From Pseudomonas sp. EpS/L25 (lineage in GTDB: Bacteria > Pseudomonadota > Gammaproteobacteria > Pseudomonadales > Pseudomonadaceae): 64,000 nt of DNA. Positions 49,286-59,575 of this stretch are shown piece by piece. A program made the position numbers and the translations under genes. A model generated the notes under the pieces. It saw only the letters and a program-made list of their open reading frames with translations, was not told the origin of the DNA and did no database searches. Location: positions 651,323 through 715,322 of the forward strand of contig NZ_LNUP01000015.1 of NCBI RefSeq assembly GCF_001512295.1, written 5' to 3'. Within the stretch, counting starts at the first letter, position 1. Each line of letters opens with the position of its first letter.

Positions 49286-50704
49286 CTATAGCTCTTTCTT
49301 CAGATGGCGTTCGATTTCCTCCAGGGACTTGCCGCGCGTCTCCGGCAGGCAGAAGAACACGAACACCAGCGATCCCAGGTTGATCGCGGCGAAGACGTAG
49401 AAGGTGTAGTTGCCGATGGCCTCCAGGGCCACCGGAAAGCTGAAGGCCACGGTGGCGTTGCACAGCCATTGCACGGCCACCGCCACCCCGGTGAGCAGGC
49501 CGCGCACCTGGTTGGGGAACAGCTCCGACATCAGCAGCCAGTACACCGGGGCGATGCACATCTGCATGAACAGCAGGAACACCAGGATGCAGGCCAGCGC
49601 CAGGTAGCTCTGGGTGAGGTCCTGCGGCAGCCACAGCAGCACGCTGCCCAGTGCCAGTTGCGCCAGCACCACGATCACCAGGCCGACCAGCAGCAGGGTA
49701 CGGCGTCCGGCGCGGCCGATGGCCCAGATGCCCAGCAGGGTGGCGATCACCGAGACCACGCCGTTGCCGATGGTGGCGGTGAGGGCCGCGCTGGTGCCCA
49801 TCCCGGTGCTCTTGAGGATGATCGGGGTGTAGTACATGAAGGCGTTGACCCCGGTGAACTGGGCGACGAAGCCCAGGCCGATGCCCAGCAACAGCAGCTT
49901 GACCACCCAGCCCTGGCGCAGCAGTTCGCGCAATGGCGGCCGGTGCTTGGCCTGTTCCTCGGCCTCGCGCATCTCCTGCACCTCGCGCTGTACCTCCGCG
50001 GGGGTGTCGCGCAGGCGTTCCAGGACCGCCTCGGCTTCTTCGATCCGACCCTTGGCCGCCAGCCAGCGCGGCGAGGTGGGCAGGAGGAAGGTGCCGGCGA
50101 ACAGCAGGATCCCCGGCACCATGGCGATGGCCAGCATGTAGCGCCAGATGCCGTTGTCGTGCACCAGCCAGGCGAGCAGGGCGCTGAGCACATAGGCCAG
50201 CAACTGGCCGCTGACGATCATCAGCTCGTTACGGCTCACCAGCCGGCCGCGGCGCTTGGGCCCGGCGATCTCGGCGATGAACACCGGCACCGTGGCCGAA
50301 CCGCCGCCCACCGCCAGACCGAGCACGAAGCGCGCGACCACCATCAGCTCCACCGAGGGCGCCACCGCGGTGCCCAGGGCGCCCAGCACGAAGAGGATCG
50401 ACAGCAAGCGCAGGGTGGTGCGGCGGCCATGGCGATCGGCGAGATAACCTGCCGCCAGCGAACCGAAGGCCGCGCCGACGATCAGCGCGGCGGTCACCAG
50501 CCCCTCGGTGTAGGCGTTGAGGCCCAGCCCGCCCTGGTCGGCCGGCAGGGTCATGAAGGGCAGGGCGCCGGCGATGATGCCGGTGTCGTAGCCGAAGGCC
50601 AGGGCGCCCATGGTGGCGACCAGCACGGTGATGAAGATCAGCCGGCGGGCCGAGGCCTGCTGGTCGGGGTCGGCGAAAGCGGAAGCGGAAGCAGGGGCAG
50701 ACAT
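49286..50704 (-). CDS. MFS sugar porter
   Basis: A 472-residue, 12-segment transporter of the sugar-porter family. Signatures are GYDTGIIAGALPFM in segment 1, YLADRHGRRTTL, LPTSPRWLAAKGR after segment 6, and PETRGKSLEEIE at the end. It imports a hexose, pentose or polyol with protons. Nothing next to it identifies the sugar. Confidence 0.92.
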   Translation of the reverse strand: MSAPASASAFADPDQQASARRLIFITVLVATMGALAFGYDTGIIAGALPFMTLPADQGGLGLNAYTEGLVTAALIVGAAFGSLAAGYLADRHGRRTTLRLLSILFVLGALGTAVAPSVELMVVARFVLGLAVGGGSATVPVFIAEIAGPKRRGRLVSRNELMIVSGQLLAYVLSALLAWLVHDNGIWRYMLAIAMVPGILLFAGTFLLPTSPRWLAAKGRIEEAEAVLERLRDTPAEVQREVQEMREAEEQAKHRPPLRELLRQGWVVKLLLLGIGLGFVAQFTGVNAFMYYTPIILKSTGMGTSAALTATIGNGVVSVIATLLGIWAIGRAGRRTLLLVGLVIVVLAQLALGSVLLWLPQDLTQSYLALACILVFLLFMQMCIAPVYWLLMSELFPNQVRGLLTGVAVAVQWLCNATVAFSFPVALEAIGNYTFYVFAAINLGSLVFVFFCLPETRGKSLEEIERHLKKEL

Positions 50705-50864
50705 ACGAATGGACTATCCTGGCAGACACGAAGAGAAGGCGACGCAGGCGCCCTACCAGTGAGCGAAGCGACCGCGGGCGGTGCTTCGAGTCAGCAAGGG
50801 GGCGCCAGGAGTGCGGGCGTGGCTGATTAGGGGCGGGATGTGGGGTGGAGTTCCGCGCCCTCGT

Positions 50865-51758
<894 letters not shown>

Positions 51759-51854
51759 CTGTGACTCCTAGGCAAAGGTGCATGCCGCAACCGGCGTCTA
51801 CCGGCTGCTAGAGCGGGAGCTTAGCATTCGTCGCATAGATAAGGAGTCTTTCCC

Positions 51855-53024
51855 ATGCGTATCAATCCTCCCTTGCTGGCCCTGGCCACCGGTGCCTTCG
51901 GCATCGGCGTCACCGAGTTCGCCCCCATGGGCATGCTGCCGGGCATCGCCGCCGACCTCGGCGTGTCCATCCCGGCGGCGGGCCTGCTGGTCAGCGCCTA
52001 TGCCCTCGGCGTGCTGATCGGCGCACCGCTGATGACCCTCACCACCGGCCGCATTCCACGTCGCCACCTGCTGATCGGCCTGATGGCCATCTTCACCCTG
52101 GGCAACCTGATGTCGGCACTGGCCACCGACTACACCAGCCTGCTGATCGCCCGGGTGGTGACCTCGCTCAACCACGGCGCCTTCTTCGGCGTCGGCGCCC
52201 TGGTGGCAGCCAGCGTGGTCGCTCCGGACAAGCGCGCCGGGGCGGTGGCCGCCATGTTCATGGGCCTGACCCTGGCCACCATCGGCGGGGTGCCCCTGGC
52301 CACCTGGTTCGGGGAACTGCTCGGCTGGCGCCAGGCCTTCTGGGGCATCGCCGGACTCGGCCTGCTGACCATGGCCGCGCTCTGGTTCGCCCTGCCCAAC
52401 GTGGCCCTGCCGCCGAGCGATGGCGTGCTGGCCGAGATCCGCGTGCTGGGTCGGCCGCCGGTGCTGGCCGCCCTGGCGCTGACCGTGGTCGGCTCGGGCG
52501 CCATGTTCACCGTCTTCACCTACATCGCGCCCATCCTCAGCCGCGAGACGCACGCCTCCACTGCCTTCATCACCGCCATGCTGGTCCTGTTCGGCGTCGG
52601 CCTGACCCTGGGCAATCTCTGGGGCGGCAAGGCAGCGGATCGCTCCATCGACCGCACCCTGATCGTCTCACTGGGCGTACTCATCGTGGTGCTACTGGCC
52701 TTCAGCGTGCTGATGCGCTGGCCGCTGGCGGCTGCCGTGGCCATCCTCGTCTGGGGCTTCGCCAGCTTCGCCCTGGTGCCGCCGCTGCAGATGCGGGTAA
52801 TGGAAGCCGCCAAGGACGCCCCCAATCTGGCCTCGGCGGTCAATATCGGCGCCTTCAACCTGGGCAATGCCCTGGGTGCGGCCCTCGGCGGGGCGGTGAT
52901 CGATGCCGGTCTCGGCTATCCGGCGATTTCCCTGGCCGGCGCCGGCATGGCCGCCCTGGGCCTGTTGATGACCCTGGCGCTGGCCTGGCGCGGTCGGTCG
53001 GTGGACGCCGTGGCGGCGAGATAG
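51855..53024 (+). CDS. MFS transporter, DHA1 (AraJ/SotB-like) family
   Basis: A 389-residue, 12-segment drug:H+ antiporter-1 type MFS protein. Signatures are LALATGAFGIGVTEFAPMGMLPGIAADLGVS-like segment 1, SAYALGVLIGAPL in segment 2 and VVTSLNHGAFFGVGALVA in segment 4. Such proteins export sugars, purines or drugs; the AraJ/YdhP group is the nearest by eye. AAGGAG precedes the ATG. It is controlled, by inference, by the divergent LysR gene. Confidence 0.9.
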   Translation: MRINPPLLALATGAFGIGVTEFAPMGMLPGIAADLGVSIPAAGLLVSAYALGVLIGAPLMTLTTGRIPRRHLLIGLMAIFTLGNLMSALATDYTSLLIARVVTSLNHGAFFGVGALVAASVVAPDKRAGAVAAMFMGLTLATIGGVPLATWFGELLGWRQAFWGIAGLGLLTMAALWFALPNVALPPSDGVLAEIRVLGRPPVLAALALTVVGSGAMFTVFTYIAPILSRETHASTAFITAMLVLFGVGLTLGNLWGGKAADRSIDRTLIVSLGVLIVVLLAFSVLMRWPLAAAVAILVWGFASFALVPPLQMRVMEAAKDAPNLASAVNIGAFNLGNALGAALGGAVIDAGLGYPAISLAGAGMAALGLLMTLALAWRGRSVDAVAAR

Positions 53025-53064
53025 CCGCGTTTAGATCGGTCCGTGAGCTAATGCCGTTTGTCTT

Positions 53065-53294
53065 ATCGCGGCCATGGGCCGCACCTACAGGTCGTAGTGT
53101 GGAAAACGGCGCAGCCTTTTCCACGGGTGAGTTCGCCGCGAAGGATTCCCCTCACCCCAGCCCTCTCCCGAAGGGAGAGGGGGCGCTTGGAGCGGACGCT
53201 CGTCTTCAGTGACCCGGGCGATAAGACAGTTGCTCCTACAGCAGCCGGATAGCCCGTAGGAGCGGCCGTATCGGCGGCCCGCCATGGCCGCGAT
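53065..53294. repeat. Cluster of several intergenic repeat families
   Basis: The 457-bp gap from the MFS gene to the CMD gene holds, in order, a REP unit (53065-53089), a GTGGAAAAC...TTTTCCAC palindrome (about 53096-53125), a CCTCACCCCAGCCCTCTCCC/GGGAGAGGGGG module (about 53151-53189), and a second REP (53256-53294, GTAGGAGCGGCCGTATCGGC then GGCCCGCCATGGCCGCGAT). The rest shows nothing recognisable. Confidence 0.7.
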
Positions 53295-53481
53295 AAAGCA
53301 GGCGCGATAGAGGCAGAGCTCCGGCTAGTGGCCCAGACAACAACCTGGCATGGACCCAATGTCGATCGGTTACAAAAAACGCTACGTTCTGGCGCAGAGG
53401 ACACGGCGTTTCTCGTGGTCATCGGGGCGCTGGAAGCGCCGTGTGGACAGCGATCAAGACTTGACTAGTCCGCGGCCTGCC

Positions 53482-54042
53482 TCACTCGGCGAAGGGGAGG
53501 GGCGCTTCGCTGCCGCGGTCGACCGCGAAGGCGTTGAGGGTCATGGCCACCAGGCTGTAGTAGCCATACACCCCGATCAACTCCACCATCCCGGCTTCGC
53601 CGAACAGCCTCACCCCCTGCCGATAGAGCTCATCGGGGACGCGCCGGGTATCGTAGAGCGCCGTACCGATGGCATGGACACAGGCGTCCTCGGGCGCATC
53701 GAACGTCGGCACCTCGCGCAGGCGGAGCGCCTCGATCACCGCGTCCGTAAGGCCTGCCTGACGGGCGACGGGTTCGTGGATCTGCCACTCGGCCTGGGAA
53801 CGCCACCAGGCCGCGGTGGTGAGGATCGCCAGCTCCGTGAGGCGCAGCTCCAGCCGGGTGCCGTAGCGGCAGAAGGCGCCCAGCCGCTGGGCGTGGTCGG
53901 CCAGCGCCGGGCTGTGGATCCAGGCCAGGAAGGGGCCGTCGAGATTGCCGCGTGGGCCGCTCTGGATGTCGGCCAGCACCCCCTGCTGTTCTGGCGTCAT
54001 GTGCTGTTCGGACAGGGGTGTCAGGCGCGACGAGAGGGGCAT
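53482..54042 (-). CDS. Carboxymuconolactone decarboxylase (CMD)-family protein
   Basis: A 186-residue AhpD-like/CMD-fold protein. The helical core is LRLTELAILTTAAWWRSQAEWQIHEPVARQAGL. The redox CxxC pair of AhpD is absent; the equivalent site has AWWRSQAEW and there are only isolated Cys, so it is not a peroxidase partner. Many Pseudomonas have such proteins of unknown role. The start at 54042 has GAGG nine bases upstream. It is divergent from the broken GNAT gene. Confidence 0.85.
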   Translation of the reverse strand: MPLSSRLTPLSEQHMTPEQQGVLADIQSGPRGNLDGPFLAWIHSPALADHAQRLGAFCRYGTRLELRLTELAILTTAAWWRSQAEWQIHEPVARQAGLTDAVIEALRLREVPTFDAPEDACVHAIGTALYDTRRVPDELYRQGVRLFGEAGMVELIGVYGYYSLVAMTLNAFAVDRGSEAPLPFAE

Positions 54043-54222
54043 GGCGGTGATCCTCGAAAGGGAGCGAACAGTTCGGTTGGCTCATCCAATACCACCTCGA
54101 GTCCCCAGGGCAAGGTCGCGCTGCTGCGCTCGAATAGCCTTGCCAAACGTCGCAATCAGACTGGCAGCGCACCCCCGGGTCTGGTCACAATCGGCGCTGA
54201 CCTTTCCCAGGGAGTCTTGGCG

Positions 54223-54676
54223 ATGGACCGGACCTGCACCACCTTCTACCTCGAAATGACCGCCTCGGCCGAGCTGCGGGAGAAGCCGCAGCGGCCCGAC
54301 CTGCAGATCGTCGAATGCGAGGTGCCGCAGCCCGAACTCAACCGCTTTCTCTACGCCCTGGTGGGCAAGGCCTGGGAATGGGGTGATCTCGACCGCTGGA
54401 GCGACGAGCAATGGCGTGAGATGGTGGAGCAGGACGGGCACCGCACCTGGGTCGCCTACCACCGGGGCGCCATCGCCGGCTACTACGAGCTGTATCGCCC
54501 GGATGGCCGCAACGTCGAGATCCGCTACTTCGGCCTGGCCGGTGCCTTCATGGGCCTCGGCTTCGGCGGTCCGCTGCTCAGCCACGCCCTTCGCAGCGCC
54601 TGGAACTGGCCGGGCACGAGCGCATCTGGGTGCATACCTGTAACCTGGATCACCCGGCCGCCCTGGCCTGCAGGAA
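54223..54676 (+). pseudogene. Broken GNAT acetyltransferase gene (frameshift and truncated 3' end)
   Basis: The reading frame from the ATG at 54223 gives a GNAT N-terminus (HRTWVAYHRGAIAGYYELYR, LAGAFMGLGFGGPLLSHALR). After AWNW at about 54607 it loses the family pattern. The next frame then continues it exactly: GHERIWVHTCNLDHPAALA, the expected acetyl-CoA-site and C-terminal block. After that, at about 54670, the sequence runs into the end of the oppositely oriented hydrolase gene and the last 25-30 residues expected for the fold are missing. A frameshift plus a truncating junction are the simplest reading. A sequencing error could explain the first but not the second. Confidence 0.7.
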
Positions 54677-54677
54677 A

Positions 54678-55757
54678 TCAGGGCAGCGTATCGACGAATT
54701 GCGCCAGCTCCGCCGCATAGAGCCTGGCCAGGCCGGTCGTACCGTGCCCACGCGTGTCGGTGCTGCCCGGAATCAGCAGATACCGGGCACTGGGCACCTT
54801 CTTCAGCGCCTCCTGCATGAGGCCGGTCTCGGGGGGATTGCGCTCGTCGTCCGCCGCGTTGATGGCCAGTACCGGCACCTTGATCTTGCTCAGTCCCGGC
54901 TCGGCGTCGTAGTCCGCCGAGGCCTCCCACTGGTAGATGAAATCGTTGGCGTCGACGGCCACCGGTGCCGCCAGGCGCTTGTCGACCAGCGCATCCGCCT
55001 TGGCATGGGTGCCGGCGATCTCCTGGTAGTTCAGGGTGCCGCCACTGGTGGCGAATTCGAACATCGTCTTGGCCAGGCGCAGGGACGGCGGCTGCGTCTG
55101 GTAATTGCCCTGGTTCCAGGCCGGGTCCTGCCTGATGGATTCCACCAGCATGCGCCTCATGATCCAGTTGCGACCGGCCATCTCCGTCGGCTGCGCCGCC
55201 ATGGGCACCAGGCCATCGGCGAAGCCGGGGTGCAGGCCACCCCACAGCCAGGTCTGCATGCCCCCCATCGAATTACCGATGATCAGCCGCAGGTGCTTGA
55301 TGCCGAGTCCCTGGGTGAGCAGGAGGTATTGCGCCTGCACCATGTCGGCGTAGTTGTAATGGGGAAAGGCGGCGCGCAAGCCATCCGAGGGCTTGGTCGA
55401 TTTCCCCGTGCCTATCGCATCGGGGATCACGATGAAGAACTTGTCCGCATCCAGCGGCTGGCCAGGGCCGAACAGCTGGCCGCCCACATCCTTGCTCAGC
55501 ATCGCCGCACCCTGCTGGCCGGTGCCGTGCAGCACCAGCACTGCCGGGTTGTCGGGTTTTCCCAGCGTCAGATAGTGCAGGCGGAAGTCGTCGAGGGTTT
55601 GCCCGGTATGGAAGGTGAAGCGCGGCACCACGAAGTCGCCTTCGACCGGCTTGGGTGGCTCGTCCGCCTTGACGGTCAGGGTGGTCAGCAGCAACAGCAA
55701 GGCAATGGCAGAGCCCAGGGTGGCCGTGGCGCGTCGCACGTTGAAAACGCTGTTCAT
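54678..55757 (-). CDS. Exported alpha/beta hydrolase, homoserine-acetyltransferase-like
   Basis: A 359-residue alpha/beta-fold protein with a hydrophobic N-terminal signal (about residues 12-31, ending TVKA|DEPP). The MetX-like layout is seen: LVLHGTGQQGAAML, nucleophile elbow GNSMGGMQTWLW, NAADDERNPPE and a final GHGTTGL. The exported location argues against methionine synthesis and favours an esterase. Its 3' end abuts the truncated GNAT gene, which suggests arrival by insertion or deletion there. The stop is at 54678. Confidence 0.85.
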   Translation of the reverse strand: MNSVFNVRRATATLGSAIALLLLLTTLTVKADEPPKPVEGDFVVPRFTFHTGQTLDDFRLHYLTLGKPDNPAVLVLHGTGQQGAAMLSKDVGGQLFGPGQPLDADKFFIVIPDAIGTGKSTKPSDGLRAAFPHYNYADMVQAQYLLLTQGLGIKHLRLIIGNSMGGMQTWLWGGLHPGFADGLVPMAAQPTEMAGRNWIMRRMLVESIRQDPAWNQGNYQTQPPSLRLAKTMFEFATSGGTLNYQEIAGTHAKADALVDKRLAAPVAVDANDFIYQWEASADYDAEPGLSKIKVPVLAINAADDERNPPETGLMQEALKKVPSARYLLIPGSTDTRGHGTTGLARLYAAELAQFVDTLP

Positions 55758-55998
55758 CGAAGCCTTCCCCTTTCTTATTAAAATGACTAATCGAAATTTA
55801 TAAGTCCTAACCGCGCAGCTGACAATTCATGCGCTTGGCCATCGCGGCAGTATCCAGCCTCGGCTTCTCGCCCCTTTCGGGCCGCTACGAGGGCTGTCCA
55901 CGTCCTCGTCATCCTCCCGACCGCAGCCGGCAGTCTCTCGCCCCCGCCGCTGAGCCGTTGCGCCGAGGACCAGGCGCGCTTGCCGTGAAACGACTCTG

Positions 55999-56382
55999 TT
56001 GCGGGCTGAAGTGGTAAGGGCTCCCGTCAGCCCTGGTCGCGAGCGGCAGGCGCTGGCAAGCGCAGCGCTGGAACGCCTGCGCCGGCGGTCGAGTCGGAAT
56101 GAGCAACAGCTCTTGGAGAACACCTGGCTCATGCAAGCCCTTAAAAGCCAACTGGCGGCGCTGGACCCGCCCATCAAGCACGAGATCCAGTCCCAGGGTG
56201 ACAACCTGCTGATCACCCTCATCGATCCCGCCCGGCCGGCGCGGGTGTCGCGCATCCTCAACCAGACCCTGGTGCGCAACACGGCGCTGCTCTACGAGGT
56301 GATCCGCGACGCCATCAACGAACTGCGCGCCATCGGTAGCCTGCCGGCCATCACCGCGGAAGACATCTATCCGGATGACTAA
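55999..56382 (+). CDS. Small protein of unknown function upstream of a histidine kinase
   Basis: Up to 127 residues; the start is uncertain. The frame is open from about 55954 with TTG at 55999, GTG at 56011 and the first ATG at 56131. The part from NEQQLLENTWLMQALKSQLA on looks coding, with a helix-rich C-terminus (VSRILNQTLVRNTALLYEVIRDAINEL) and a DPARPARVSR middle. I recognise no family. It ends 89 bases before the kinase gene on the same strand, so a shared role is possible. The 240 bases before it (55758-55998) show nothing I can name. Confidence 0.5.
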   Translation: MRAEVVRAPVSPGRERQALASAALERLRRRSSRNEQQLLENTWLMQALKSQLAALDPPIKHEIQSQGDNLLITLIDPARPARVSRILNQTLVRNTALLYEVIRDAINELRAIGSLPAITAEDIYPDD

Positions 56383-56471
56383 TCCCTATTCCCACCGCGG
56401 TCGGCAGACACCGTTGCCCGGGCCCCGTCCCGGCGGCGTCGCCGGGCGGAACATGCGTTCAGGAAAGCTCC

Positions 56472-57632
56472 ATGAATGATCAGCAGCGGATCCAGGCCCT
56501 GACCCAGCGCCAGAGGCTACTGGCGGACTTCGGCGACTTCGCGTTGCGTTGCGAGGATCTGGACGAGATCCTCATGCGTGCCTGCCATCTCGTGGGCGAT
56601 GCCCTGGGCACCGAGCTGTCCAAGGTGCTGGAAATCGAGCGCGGCGAGCACCAGGCATTGGTACGCGCCGGGGTTGGTTGGAAGCCGGGAGTCGTCGGCC
56701 GGGCCAAGGTGTCCCTCGGCGAGCGTTCGTCCGAAGCCTATTCGATCAAGGTCAGTCGCCCCGTCATCACCCCCGACATCCGCCAGGAAAAGCGCTTCGA
56801 CCTGGCCGACTTCCTGCGCGAGCACGGCGTGCAGGCGCTGGTGAACGTACCCATCTTCCTGCCCGGCGGCCGGCCCTATGGCCTGCTGCAGGTCGATGCC
56901 CGCGAGCCGCGGGATTTCGGCGAGGAAGACGTGGAATTCCTGCGCACCTACGCCACCATCCTCGGCCCGGTCATCGACCGCCTGCTCAAGACCAGCGACC
57001 TCAACGACGCCCTGCAGGCCAACACCCGGCTGATGCAGGAGATGCAGCACCGCATCAAGAACCACATCGCCATCATCGCCGGCCTGGTGTGGCTCAGGTC
57101 GCGCGCCGCCCAATCGGACGAGGCGCGCCAGGAACTCCAGGGCATCGGTACGCGCATCGACGCCCTGCGCCTGGTGCACGAGCAGCTCTATGTAGCCAAT
57201 ACCGCCAAGCAGCTGCGGCTGCGCCCCTTCGTCATGCAACTGCTGGAGAATCTCTGCCACCTGCACCAGGAGCACTCCGGCCAGGTGCGGCTGCAGATCG
57301 CCATCGCCGACGTGGACCTGAGCCCGGATACCGCCGTGCCCCTGGGCCTGATCCTCACCGAATTCGCTTCCAACAGCCTCAAATATGCCTTCGACGGCCA
57401 GGGCGGACTGCTGGCGGTGGATATCGAGGCCGCCGCCGACGACACCTGGACCGTGCGTATCCAGGACGATGGCAAGGGTCTGCCGCTACAGGCACCCGCC
57501 GCCAGACCCGGTTCGGGCACCGGCATGAAGCTGATCGAAGGCCTGGCCGGCCAGATCGGCGCCCATGCCCAATGGTCCCGCGCCGGTCAGCGCGGCACCG
57601 AGTTACGGCTGAGCTTCAAGGTCAGGGAGTAG
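56472..57632 (+). CDS. GAF-domain sensor histidine kinase (HisKA_2/HWE type)
   Basis: A 386-residue soluble kinase. An N-terminal GAF domain spans about residues 20-170 (ILMRACHLVGDALGTELSKV, VQALVNVPIFLPGGRPYGLLQVDAREPRDF). The phospho-acceptor box EMQHRIKNHIAIIAGLVWLR has His at about 193, and the ATPase domain has LILTEFASNSLKYAF, IQDDGKGLP and GTGMKLIEGLAGQIGA. There is no membrane segment, so the signal is internal: a small ligand, redox state or chromophore. No response regulator is adjacent. Its end overlaps the SDR gene by 11 bases. Confidence 0.92.
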   Translation: MNDQQRIQALTQRQRLLADFGDFALRCEDLDEILMRACHLVGDALGTELSKVLEIERGEHQALVRAGVGWKPGVVGRAKVSLGERSSEAYSIKVSRPVITPDIRQEKRFDLADFLREHGVQALVNVPIFLPGGRPYGLLQVDAREPRDFGEEDVEFLRTYATILGPVIDRLLKTSDLNDALQANTRLMQEMQHRIKNHIAIIAGLVWLRSRAAQSDEARQELQGIGTRIDALRLVHEQLYVANTAKQLRLRPFVMQLLENLCHLHQEHSGQVRLQIAIADVDLSPDTAVPLGLILTEFASNSLKYAFDGQGGLLAVDIEAAADDTWTVRIQDDGKGLPLQAPAARPGSGTGMKLIEGLAGQIGAHAQWSRAGQRGTELRLSFKVRE

Positions 57633-58452
57633 CGGGCCAGGTCGACTCCACCACCGCTGGCGTCACCGCCGACCCGGCCAGGAGGCCACCATCCAGGTTC
57701 AGCTCGCTGCCGGTCATGTAGGCGGCCTCGTCGGAGGCCAGCAGCACTGCCAGGGCGGCGACCTCCGCGGGCCGGCCGAAGCGCCGCAGCGGCGTATCTC
57801 GCACCAGGGCCGCCATGCGTGCCTCGCGGTCAGGGCCGTCGCCCAGCATGGGTTCCCACATCGGCGTGAGGATGGCGGCGGGATGGATGGAATTGCAGCG
57901 GATGGCCAGGCCCTGTTCCGCGCAATAGAGCGCCACCGTCTTGCTGTGGTTGCGCACCGCGGCCTTGGACGAGGCATAGGCCGCCGCGCCGGGAATGCCC
58001 ACCAAGCCGGAGCGCGACGAGACATTGATGATGGCGCCGGCTCCGGCCGGGCGCATGGCGCGGATGCCATGCTTGCAGCCGAGGAAGACACCATCGAGAT
58101 TGGTGCGGTGCACCGCGTGCCAGTCTGCCAGGCGGGCGTGTTCCGGGTCGTGGGCCACCACGCCCTGCTCGAATCCGGTGATCCCGGCATTGTTCACCAA
58201 CACCTCCAGCCGGCCGCGCTCGGTGAGGATCTGCCTCGTCACCTGCTGCCACTGCGCCTCGTCCCGCACATCCAGATGCAGATAGCGCGCGCTGTCGCCC
58301 AACTCGGTCGCAACGGCGCGGCCCAACTCGTCGTTCAGGTCGGTGACATAGACGAAGGCACCTTCCGCCACGAAGGCCCGGGCGATGGCAGCGCCTATGC
58401 CCTGGGCCGCGCCGGTGACCAGTGCGGTCTTGCCCTGCAGTCGATGGGTCAT
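57622..58452 (-). CDS. Short-chain dehydrogenase/reductase
   Basis: A 276-residue classical SDR with cofactor motif [12 protein letters not shown] (about residues 13-24), NNAG, catalytic Ser in [10 protein letters not shown] and YASSK (Tyr-x3-Lys). YVTDLND after beta-2 suggests NAD rather than NADP. The end [11 protein letters not shown] is usual. Substrate unknown. The start at 58452 is [16 protein letters not shown]. Confidence 0.92.
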   Translation of the reverse strand: MTHRLQGKTALVTGAAQGIGAAIARAFVAEGAFVYVTDLNDELGRAVATELGDSARYLHLDVRDEAQWQQVTRQILTERGRLEVLVNNAGITGFEQGVVAHDPEHARLADWHAVHRTNLDGVFLGCKHGIRAMRPAGAGAIINVSSRSGLVGIPGAAAYASSKAAVRNHSKTVALYCAEQGLAIRCNSIHPAAILTPMWEPMLGDGPDREARMAALVRDTPLRRFGRPAEVAALAVLLASDEAAYMTGSELNLDGGLLAGSAVTPAVVESTWPATP

Positions 58453-58585
58453 GCCGTTACCCCTCTTGCTTTTCGGTCGAGCGCAGAGGGTAACCAAAAG
58501 TCCGATGTTGTGGGGGGGACGGCAAGGCACCCAGCTGAAGCGGGATATCGTCTTCAGGCCTTGGCGCCTGGGCTGGCCGCGGGCC

Positions 58586-59485
58586 TTAGCCGCCCTCGAC
58601 CAGCAACTCGACGAAGGCCCGCACCCCGGGATGGGTCCGCCGGCTCTCCGGCCACAGGGCCGTGATGTTGCGGCGCTCCACGGTGAAATTGTCCAGCACC
58701 GGTACCAGCACGCCGCGCGCCACCCAGGGCGCGGCCATGAAGCTGGCCGCCATGCCGATACCGGCGCCCGCCGCGACCGCTGCCAGCACCGCTTCGCTGG
58801 CATCCGCGAGGATCGCCGCGGCCGGCAGGATCTCGCGTTCCTGGCCCTCGATCAGAAAGGGCCAGCGGAAGGGTTGCCCGGATTGCTGATAGCGCAGATT
58901 GACCGTCTCGTGCGCCCCCAACTCGTCGGGATGACCAGGCCTACCGCGGCGGACCAGATAGTCCGGCGCGGCATAGCAGCCCAGTCGATAGGGCGCGAGG
59001 CGCCGGGCCAGCAGGCTGGAGTCCGGCAGGTCGCCGAGGCGGATGGCCAGGTCGATGCCGTCCTCGGCCAGATCGACCCGCTGGTCGCTCAGGCGCAGGT
59101 CGATGGACACCCGGGGATGGCGTTGGCGAAAGGTGGCCAGCACCGGCGCGATCAGGTGCAGGCCCAGGGGGAGCGAAGCGGCGATTCTCAGGGTGCCTGA
59201 GGGGTCGGCGCGGGCCGCGCGGGCGACCTGCTCGATCTCCTCGGCCTGCCGCAGCAGCGTCAGCACCCGTTCGTGCAGGTCGCGGCCCTCGGTGGTGAAA
59301 CTCAGCGAGCGCGTGGTGCGGATGAACAGCGCCAGGCCGAGCTGTCGCTCCAGCCGCTGGATGCTCTTGCTGATCGCCGAGGGCGACACCCCCAGGGCCC
59401 GCGCGGCAGCCGTGTAGCTGCCCAGCGATCCGGCACGGGCGAAGGCGATCAGGCCGGTCAGACGTTCCAGACCCATTTGTTCCAT
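58586..59485 (-). CDS. LysR family transcriptional regulator
   Basis: A 299-residue LysR regulator starting [20 protein letters not shown], with the helix-turn-helix [40 protein letters not shown]. It belongs to the CrgA-like group judged by [20 protein letters not shown]. It is divergent from the quinone oxidoreductase gene across 90 bases and probably controls it. Confidence 0.93.
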   Translation of the reverse strand: MEQMGLERLTGLIAFARAGSLGSYTAAARALGVSPSAISKSIQRLERQLGLALFIRTTRSLSFTTEGRDLHERVLTLLRQAEEIEQVARAARADPSGTLRIAASLPLGLHLIAPVLATFRQRHPRVSIDLRLSDQRVDLAEDGIDLAIRLGDLPDSSLLARRLAPYRLGCYAAPDYLVRRGRPGHPDELGAHETVNLRYQQSGQPFRWPFLIEGQEREILPAAAILADASEAVLAAVAAGAGIGMAASFMAAPWVARGVLVPVLDNFTVERRNITALWPESRRTHPGVRAFVELLVEGG

Positions 59486-59575
59486 CGCGGCATCACTGAA
59501 AGGCTGTGGAACCTCATTATCAACCGATCGGCCCAGGTCTAGCATCCCTTCATCCCTTCCGGTCTGGAGCTTGCG

